Source: Candidatus Omnitrophota bacterium
Lineage (GTDB): Bacteria; Verrucomicrobiota; Verrucomicrobiia; Limisphaerales; UBA1319
Length of the DNA stretch: 5,673 nt
Reading direction: 5' to 3'
NCBI GenBank assembly: GCA_023473405.1
Contig: JAMCZD010000062.1
Location: 1-5,673, forward strand
The notes under the pieces were generated by a model. The model had not been told where the DNA came from. It made no database searches and saw only the letters and a program-made list of their open reading frames with translations. Below are positions 1 to 3,998 of the stretch, piece by piece (the first letter of the stretch is position 1; each line of letters opens with the position of its first letter). Position numbers and translations under genes: made by a program.

Positions 1-126
1 TTTTAATTCGTCACGATTCATCAGGATTAGTGGATTTGCGGATTGCTGGATGAATGGATTGGCCGGGCAGACTTCCATCCTTTCATCCGGTTCTGGTTGT
101 GCTCGGCGCGTTTCATTTGGAGTCAT
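1..126 (-). CDS. Next gene of the operon, 5' end only (possibly HyfG/NuoC-like soluble subunit)
   Basis: An ATG overlaps the hyfF-like stop codon in an ATGA arrangement, and its frame stays open for 42 codons to the window edge. The visible product begins MTPNETRRAQPE and ends NRDELK. Most of it is low-complexity and is encoded by the 8-bp periodic tract described separately. The true start may therefore be an internal ATG: the one at 78-76 (Met-Glu-Val-Cys) or the one at 21-19 (Met-Asn-Arg-Asp-Glu-Leu-Lys). In the last case about 100 bp of this stretch would be an untranslated spacer. In hyf-type operons the gene after hyfF is hyfG, the NuoC/NuoD-like large subunit, and a start such as MNRDELK would suit a NuoC-like domain. 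The product identity is an inference from gene order only; no diagnostic domain is visible. Confidence 0.4.
   Translation of the reverse strand, partial: MTPNETRRAQPEPDERMEVCPANPFIQQSANPLILMNRDELK
24..90. repeat. 8-bp periodic tract with an imperfect inverted counterpart
   Basis: On the + strand, positions 24-63 form five consecutive 8-bp units, each starting GGAT: ggattagt, ggatttgc, ggattgct, ggatgaat, ggattggc. At 75-90 the opposite orientation appears, with two ATCC-type units also 8 bp apart. GGATGAATGGAT (48-59) is nearly complementary to the ATCC-rich stretch at 77-90, so an imperfect hairpin is possible. The tract sits exactly at the junction between the hyfF-like gene and the next gene. 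It looks like an inserted or expanded intergenic repeat rather than conserved coding sequence. Confidence 0.6.
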
Positions 127-1619
127 TTTGTTAACGCGCTGGCAGCCAGAGTCAGCAGGTCGTGCAACGGTTTAGGTATGTAAACGCCGAGCAGAAGCAT
201 CGGCAGGGCAGTCAGAATCAGCGCCAACCGGCAGCTAAACGGCAGACGGAATTTTTCCCCCCTTTCCGCGTCGGCATGTTGATTGGCGGACAAGGCGTTC
301 TGTCCATTTTCCCGCGCGCCAAAAACCATCCGATTGATGTGCAGCATCACGCCGAAAAACGCGATGACGATGAACACGGCAAGCAAACCCGTCACGAGAT
401 AACGGCCTTCCGTCAAGCCAGCTTTGAGAATCGAAAACTCGCTCAAGAAAATCGCCAAGGGCGGCGCGCCCGTGATGGCGAGCCCACCGAGAACGAGCGC
501 GGCGCCGGCACCGGGAGACCTGCGAATCAACCCGCGCACGGCGGCAATTTCGCGCGTGCCCACAGCGAGCAACGCCGCGCCAGCGGCGAGGAAGCAAAAC
601 GATTTCGTCACCGAATGGGCAACGATTTGCTGCATCGCACTGTAACCGGCCGCCGAGGTGCCGAGGCCAACCGCCGTCAAAATGACGCCCATGTGCTCGA
701 CCGTGGAGAAGGCAAACATCCGTTTGTAATCGCGCACTTGCAGCAGCAGAAATGCGGCCGTGCCAACCGAGATGAGGCCGAGAATGATCGCCCACGTCTC
801 CGCGTGAGATTGAGGGGCCGCCTGCATCACCGGAAACAGCCGCAGAAGCACATACAGAATGACGGTGGTTTCCACGCCCGAAAGCAGGGCGCACACGGGC
901 GAGGGCGCCTGGCTATGGGCATCGGGCAGCCAGGTGTGCATCGGGACGAGGCCAACCTTGGTTCCGAGTCCAATCAGAATAAACACGAAGGCGGTTTGCA
1001 GCAAAATCGGCGGCATTCGAGGCGCTGCGACGACCAAGCCAGTCCACGTGTAGGTGCCGCCGCCAGCCGCTCGCATCGCGGCAAACAATACCAGAAATCC
1101 GAACAGTGCCAGACCCGCGCCCATGAGCGAGAGCAACACGTATTTCCACGACGCCTCCAGCGCCTCGCGCGTGTTGTCAAACGAGACGAGCAGCGCCGAA
1201 CAAAGCGTGGTCAACTCGACGACGATCCAAACCAGTGTCGGCTCCGCCGCCATCGGCACGGCCAGCATCGAAAAGATGAACAGATTGTAGTTCGCATAAT
1301 AAAGCCGCAATTGTCCCGGCAACACATTTTCATGCCCCATGTAGCCGATGGAAAAAATGGACGCGGTGGTCGCGACCAGCGCTATCAACAGCAGGATCAG
1401 CGCGCTCAGGCCATCCACGGCGATCCATTTCAACATCCCCACCTGAAGTGCTGCCGTAATGGGCTCGCCCGCCGCAATCCGCCACGCGAGTTGCGTGGTT
1501 AGAATCAGCAGCGCCGCGTTGGCCACCACGGTCACGCCCATCGGCCAGCCTCTTTTGAGCGGGATACAAACCAGCGCGGTCGCCACCAGCGGAATCAGCA
1601 GAATAATTAGAACACTCAT
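123..1619 (-). CDS. hyfF: Hydrogenase-4 component F-like proton-conducting membrane subunit (NuoM/N/MrpA family)
   Basis: This 498-residue polytopic protein belongs to the Mrp-antiporter/complex I NuoL-M-N superfamily and is slightly shorter than E. coli HyfF. It should form the ion-translocating channel of the membrane arm of a group 4 hydrogenase-like complex. Family landmarks are WIVVELTTLC at 131-140 (E135 is the buried TM5 glutamate), W158-K159, the signature KVGLVPMHTWLPDAH at 221-235 (K221, H228, D233, H235), YKRMFAFSTVEHMG at 298-311, HSVTK at 335-339 (H335, K339), and FLSEFSILK at 391-399 (E394). About 14 hydrophobic segments are spread along the chain, and a polar stretch lies at about 434-457. 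It lacks the lateral-helix extension expected of NuoL. The start overlaps the hyfE-like stop as ATGA, with a GGGGGAGG Shine-Dalgarno at 1637-1630, 10 nt upstream. The HyfF-versus-NuoM/N choice rests on length, the neighbouring HyfE and HyfC, and motif style. I am sure of the superfamily and fairly sure of the HyfF assignment. Confidence 0.9.
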   Translation of the reverse strand: MSVLIILLIPLVATALVCIPLKRGWPMGVTVVANAALLILTTQLAWRIAAGEPITAALQVGMLKWIAVDGLSALILLLIALVATTASIFSIGYMGHENVLPGQLRLYYANYNLFIFSMLAVPMAAEPTLVWIVVELTTLCSALLVSFDNTREALEASWKYVLLSLMGAGLALFGFLVLFAAMRAAGGGTYTWTGLVVAAPRMPPILLQTAFVFILIGLGTKVGLVPMHTWLPDAHSQAPSPVCALLSGVETTVILYVLLRLFPVMQAAPQSHAETWAIILGLISVGTAAFLLLQVRDYKRMFAFSTVEHMGVILTAVGLGTSAAGYSAMQQIVAHSVTKSFCFLAAGAALLAVGTREIAAVRGLIRRSPGAGAALVLGGLAITGAPPLAIFLSEFSILKAGLTEGRYLVTGLLAVFIVIAFFGVMLHINRMVFGARENGQNALSANQHADAERGEKFRLPFSCRLALILTALPMLLLGVYIPKPLHDLLTLAASALTK

Positions 1620-2329
1620 TTCCCCGAAACCTCCCCCTTCCCCGGCTCCACAGCGGCTTCTTTCAAGCTCGCCAGCCCGCCCACGGCAGTCGTCCCGACG
1701 TGCTTCTGCACCGCGCGCGTGAGCACGCCCATGATAAAAACGATGATCAACCCGTCCGTTGCGATGGCCAGTTCAACGAGCATGGGAAGATCGCGCGAGA
1801 TCGCGATTCCGGCGAAGAATGCCCCGTTTTCCATCGCCAGAATCCCGAGAAGCAGCGGCACCGCTTCCCGCCGCACCGTGAGCGTATACGCCCCGAGCAA
1901 AAGGCCCGCGATTCCAATCGACACATTCGGTCCGCGAAATTCCGGTTCGACGGCGTTGGAGAGCGGAAGCCCGAGGAAGTATGCCAGTACCACCAGCGCC
2001 AGCGCGATCAGCAATGAAGTCGGAATGTTCAACGCCTGATCAACCTCGCGGCGTGTATAGACTTCCTCGGGCGATGTCTTGCGCAAGAGCCATGGAACGA
2101 TTAGCGGTTTGCTGATTAAGTTCACCACCGCCACACCATAGAGATGCACCGAGTGATAGCGCAGCCCAAGCAGCGCGGCGGACGTCGCCAGCAACAGCGA
2201 TTGCCCAATGAACAGGTTCAAGCAGCCCCGCGCCTGCCGCATCGCTACCATGCCGAATGCGGTCAGCAAAAATAATCCGCCCGCGAGGGCGTTCAGGTTT
2301 TCCAGCAGTTGGTTCGTTGCTTCGCTCAT
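1616..2329 (-). CDS. hyfE: Hydrogenase-4 component E-like membrane subunit (NuoK-containing)
   Basis: This 237-residue membrane protein resembles HyfE, a small channel subunit of Hyf-type complexes whose C-terminal part is homologous to NuoK. Six or seven hydrophobic segments are visible: roughly 13-30, 38-55, 63-82, 103-124, 135-152, 157-176 and 183-205. The NuoK-like part carries the buried acidic pair expected of the proton path: the ME of GILAMENGAFF at 162-172 (E167), then E186 in PMLVELAIATDG (182-193), followed by D192. K74 in the SKP motif is another candidate in-membrane charge. At 237 residues it is far longer than NuoK (about 100), which separates it from a true complex I operon. 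It starts 14 nt after the hyfC-like stop with no strong Shine-Dalgarno, so translation is probably coupled. Its tail, about 206-237, is a hydrophilic Gly/Lys/Glu-rich extension. It overlaps the hyfF-like start by 4 bp. Confidence 0.88.
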   Translation of the reverse strand: MSEATNQLLENLNALAGGLFLLTAFGMVAMRQARGCLNLFIGQSLLLATSAALLGLRYHSVHLYGVAVVNLISKPLIVPWLLRKTSPEEVYTRREVDQALNIPTSLLIALALVVLAYFLGLPLSNAVEPEFRGPNVSIGIAGLLLGAYTLTVRREAVPLLLGILAMENGAFFAGIAISRDLPMLVELAIATDGLIIVFIMGVLTRAVQKHVGTTAVGGLASLKEAAVEPGKGEVSGK

Positions 2330-2343
2330 TTGCTTTTGTTTGT

Positions 2344-3294
2344 TCAGGGCAAAAAGACCTGCGCAATCATCGCCGCCACCGAGGTAATGAACGCCGCGCC
2401 CAAAAATTCCGAGATGCGGAATAGCCGCAGCTTGGACAGCGACGATTCAATGACTACCAGCACCAGCAAGAAGCAGAAAATCTTGAACAACACCAAGGGA
2501 ATGGCCAGCAGCACGGCGGCGAGCGATTGGGTGCCGGCCAAACCCCAGGGTGTCACCAGCACGTTGAGAAAAATGCACATGAGCACGAACATCTTCATTT
2601 GCCCGCCCCATTTCATCAGCGCCAAACCGCGCCCGGAGTACTCGAGCGATTTGGATTCATCAATCATCGCCAGCTCGAAATGACCGGTCGGGTTGTCGAC
2701 CGGAATGCGACCGCCCTCCGCCAGAATCAACATGAGAAACGCCAGCACCAGCAACACGTGCGACGGCATGAAAAAATTCGCCAGCGGTGTCACCCATTTC
2801 TCCTGGACGATGTAGGGAATCGTCGAACCGGCCACGAATGACACCGTGAAAAACACAATCATGAACACTGGTTCGGCCAGAAAACCCACCATCCGCGTGC
2901 GGCTGGCGCCGATGGGTCCGTAGGGGTTGGCACTGTCCACCGCCGCGAGCGTGGCGAAGAATCCGCCCAACGCCAGCACGAACCCGCCGCCAAGCATGTC
3001 ACCCATGAAGGCGAAAAAGAGTGGATAATTCGTCAATACCGGAATCAGCAGGGTGACAAAAACCGGCGTCACGAAAACGATGTAAGGTGTAAACCGGAAT
3101 ATCCACGAGCTGTCTTCCGAAACGATTTCGTCCTTGTGAAACAGCTTCCACAAATCCCGATACGGCTGGATAATGCTCGGCCCGCGTTTCGATTGCACCC
3201 TTTCCTTGAGTCGCGCGAGCACGCCGGAAACCAGTGGCGCAAAAACCATCACCGTGGCGACTTGAATCAGGTTGAATGAAATTCGATTGAACAT
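2344..3294 (-). CDS. hyfC: HyfC/HycD-like membrane anchor subunit (NuoH family)
   Basis: This 316-residue subunit (from the ATG at 3294) belongs to the NuoH/HyfC/HycD/EchB family. These proteins anchor the soluble catalytic arm to the membrane and, in complex I, line the quinone channel. E. coli HyfC and HycD have similar lengths. Numbering below is from the alternative TTG start at 3300, two codons earlier. Visible motifs are KRGPSIIQPYRDLWKLFHK (38-56), the conserved first cytoplasmic loop; GASRTRMVGFLAEP (131-144); the loop EGGRIPVDNPTGHFELAMID (195-214) followed by LEYSG (219-223), a HyfC-style variant of the NuoH E-rich loop; and ESSLSKLRLFR (285-295). About eight transmembrane helices are visible. 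The ATG at 3294 follows the DUF190 stop by 2 nt. The TTG at 3300 overlaps that stop and has a GGAG 11 nt upstream, so it remains possible. The HyfC-type loop argues against a respiratory NuoH. Confidence 0.92.
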   Translation of the reverse strand: MFNRISFNLIQVATVMVFAPLVSGVLARLKERVQSKRGPSIIQPYRDLWKLFHKDEIVSEDSSWIFRFTPYIVFVTPVFVTLLIPVLTNYPLFFAFMGDMLGGGFVLALGGFFATLAAVDSANPYGPIGASRTRMVGFLAEPVFMIVFFTVSFVAGSTIPYIVQEKWVTPLANFFMPSHVLLVLAFLMLILAEGGRIPVDNPTGHFELAMIDESKSLEYSGRGLALMKWGGQMKMFVLMCIFLNVLVTPWGLAGTQSLAAVLLAIPLVLFKIFCFLLVLVVIESSLSKLRLFRISEFLGAAFITSVAAMIAQVFLP

Positions 3295-3296
3295 GA

Positions 3297-3665
3297 TCAA
3301 CTTTTGGGTTTCTCCGCGCCGATGGCGTTTTCTTCATCGGTGCGATACACAATTACCCTCGCCTTTTCCAGTGTTACCAGGCCCCCTTGCATCATTTCAT
3401 CCATCACCGGCAGGAACGTGTTGATCTTTTCTTCCGAGTCCACGATTTCGATGACCAAGGGCAGGTCCAGCGACAATCGAAATTTATTGGCGGTGTGCAA
3501 GCGGCTCGATTTGCCGAATCCCATCGGCCCGCGCAGCACGGTCGCCCCGGTCAGGCGCATCTCGCGTGCTTTTAGCACAATAGCTTCGTAGAGGGGTTGA
3601 TGATGCCAGCGGTCGTGTTCGCCGATGAAAATCCGCAACAGCATAGCGTCTTGAGGCAGGTACAT
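3297..3665 (-). CDS. DUF190 family PII-like protein
   Basis: This small soluble protein of 122 residues has a near-complete match to the DUF190 family, which shares the PII/GlnB-like alpha-beta fold and is presumed to bind a small ligand as a trimer. Landmarks are LLRIFIGEHDRW (9-20), the core GATVLRGPMGFG (40-51), SRLHTAN (54-60), the strand LPLVIEIVD (68-76), the helix EKINTFLPVMDEMM (79-92) and the last strand LVTLEKARVIVY (96-107). A short charged tail (108-122) follows. The start at 3665 is preferred because the family begins a few residues before the LLRIFIGE strand and because AAAGG at 3678-3674 lies 8 nt upstream. The frame is open to an ATG at 3758, but that 31-residue extension has no family counterpart. 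It is the first recognisable gene of the hydrogenase-like operon, which suggests a regulatory or ligand-sensing role for that complex. Ligand and partner cannot be read from the sequence. Confidence 0.93.
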   Translation of the reverse strand: MYLPQDAMLLRIFIGEHDRWHHQPLYEAIVLKAREMRLTGATVLRGPMGFGKSSRLHTANKFRLSLDLPLVIEIVDSEEKINTFLPVMDEMMQGGLVTLEKARVIVYRTDEENAIGAEKPKS

Positions 3666-3666
3666 A

Positions 3667-3828
3667 TCAATAGCCTTTCCTTTCCAGAGGGTGAATGCTG
3701 TCGGGCTTAATTGACCAAGTATCGAGGGAAAAACTGTCGCCCCAGTCCCAAATCTCAAATCCGAGGGCTACCCATCCGGGACTATCGCCTCGCACGCCGT
3801 AGATTAATATCCGCACCGCGTTTTGCAT
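3667..3828 (-). CDS. Small ORF of 53 residues, function unknown (possible leader peptide)
   Basis: An ATG at 3828-3826 opens a 53-residue frame (beginning MQNAVRILIYGVRGDSPGWV and ending PLERKGY) that stops with TGA at 3669-3667, one base before the DUF190 ATG. A CGGAG Shine-Dalgarno at 3840-3836 lies 7 nt upstream, which is the best-spaced ribosome site of the operon. I recognise no family. The product has four tryptophans (W19, W27, W29, W38), a hydrophobic N-terminal strand (VRILIYGV) and an acidic middle; no signal peptide or membrane helix is convincing. Against it being a protein gene, part of it (3762-3742) shows a heptad-like base repeat of the kind seen in intergenic DNA. It could be a real small protein, or a leader peptide whose translation opens the start region of the DUF190 gene by coupling. 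Confidence 0.45.
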   Translation of the reverse strand: MQNAVRILIYGVRGDSPGWVALGFEIWDWGDSFSLDTWSIKPDSIHPLERKGY

Positions 3829-3829
3829 A

Positions 3830-3870
3830 TGATAACTCCGCCGGCCAATTGGCTCGGTCAGGAGTTATCA
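3830..3870 (-). promoter_or_regulatory. Hairpin sequestering the Shine-Dalgarno of the first ORF
   Basis: TGATAACTCC (3830-3839) and GGAGTTATCA (3861-3870) are perfect 10-bp inverted repeats. Inside them lie CCG (3841-3843) with CGG (3855-3857), and GCC/GGC around an AATT loop (3844-3853). In a minus-strand transcript this gives a 10-bp stem, a 3x1 internal loop, two 3-bp stem segments separated by one bulged base, and a tetraloop. The 3' arm contains the GGAG of the small ORF, and the AUG follows one base after the stem. No U-run follows on either strand, so it is not a canonical intrinsic terminator. The base pairing is seen directly; the regulatory role is inferred. Confidence 0.6.
3836..3840 (-). 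promoter_or_regulatory. Shine-Dalgarno CGGAG for the small ORF
   Basis: CGGAG reads on the minus strand at 3840-3836, with 7 nt to the ATG at 3828. It decides the start of the 53-residue ORF and lies almost wholly within the 3' arm of the 10-bp hairpin stem. Confidence 0.55.
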
Positions 3871-3889
3871 GCACTGAACCTTAATCAGG

Positions 3890-3910
3890 CGGTTCTCTCG
3901 GCGCGAACCG
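3890..3910 (-). promoter_or_regulatory. Small stem-loop in the leader region
   Basis: CGGTTC (3890-3895) and GAACCG (3905-3910) form a perfect 6-bp inverted repeat with a 9-nt loop. An alternative and mutually exclusive pairing is CTCGG (3897-3901) with CCGAG (3908-3912). The second pairing also borrows a base from the larger inverted repeat that begins at 3912, so the three structures could compete, as alternative conformers do in riboregulators. It is short enough to be chance on its own; its place between two longer hairpins is what makes it worth noting. Confidence 0.35.
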
Positions 3911-3911
3911 A

Positions 3912-3984
3912 GGTGGCAAACTCCATTGCCTTGGTTAGAGTATTGCAGAGGGACCCGATTCAGGCAAGGCCCAAGTTTGCCACC
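3912..3984 (-). promoter_or_regulatory. Long inverted repeat downstream of the glycosyltransferase gene
   Basis: GGTGGCAAACT (3912-3922) and AGTTTGCCACC (3974-3984) are perfect 11-bp inverted repeats. They enclose a second paired segment, GCCTTG (3928-3933) with CAAGGC (3965-3970), separated by a 5x3 internal loop, with a 31-nt apical loop. It starts 14 bp after the glycosyltransferase stop codon on the transcribed minus strand. It could slow or protect the 3' end of that transcript, or be the first stem of a structured leader for the hydrogenase-like operon. No run of T follows it, so a Rho-independent terminator is not supported. I could not identify a convincing sigma-70 or sigma-54 promoter around it. 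Confidence 0.5.
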
Positions 3985-3998
3985 CCTGCCAGCGCTCC

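Noticed and set aside
162..1502. A 446-residue open frame on the + strand opposite the hyfF-like gene
   Set aside because: It is antisense to a clearly recognised membrane protein; the product is Arg/Gln/His-rich with no family motifs, which is typical of the complement of GC-rich codons.
123..3294. A respiratory complex I (nuo) operon
   Set aside because: The NuoK-like subunit is 237 residues and HyfE-like, the NuoH-like loop is of the HyfC type, and nuoI, nuoJ and nuoL, expected between nuoH and nuoM, are absent.
123..3665. A DabAB-type inorganic carbon uptake or Mrp antiporter locus, given a NuoL/M-family protein with a PII-like gene
   Set aside because: NuoH-like and HyfE-like subunits are not part of those systems, and no DabA (DUF2309) or Mrp B-G gene is visible.
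3666..3758. A 31-residue N-terminal extension of the DUF190 protein (ATG at 3758)
   Set aside because: The family begins close to the LLRIFIGE strand, and a good Shine-Dalgarno precedes the ATG at 3665; the extension overlaps the small ORF in another frame.
3912..3984. Rho-independent terminator for the glycosyltransferase gene
   Set aside because: The stem is strong, but no T-run follows on the minus strand and the apical loop is 31 nt, so the call is left as an unclassified inverted repeat.
3930..3990. Sigma-54 or sigma-70 promoter for the operon
   Set aside because: TGGCA and TTGCC boxes occur, but the GG-to-GC spacing is 14 instead of 10; the best sigma-70 pair (TTGCCT with AATACT, 17-bp spacing) is too far from consensus to report.
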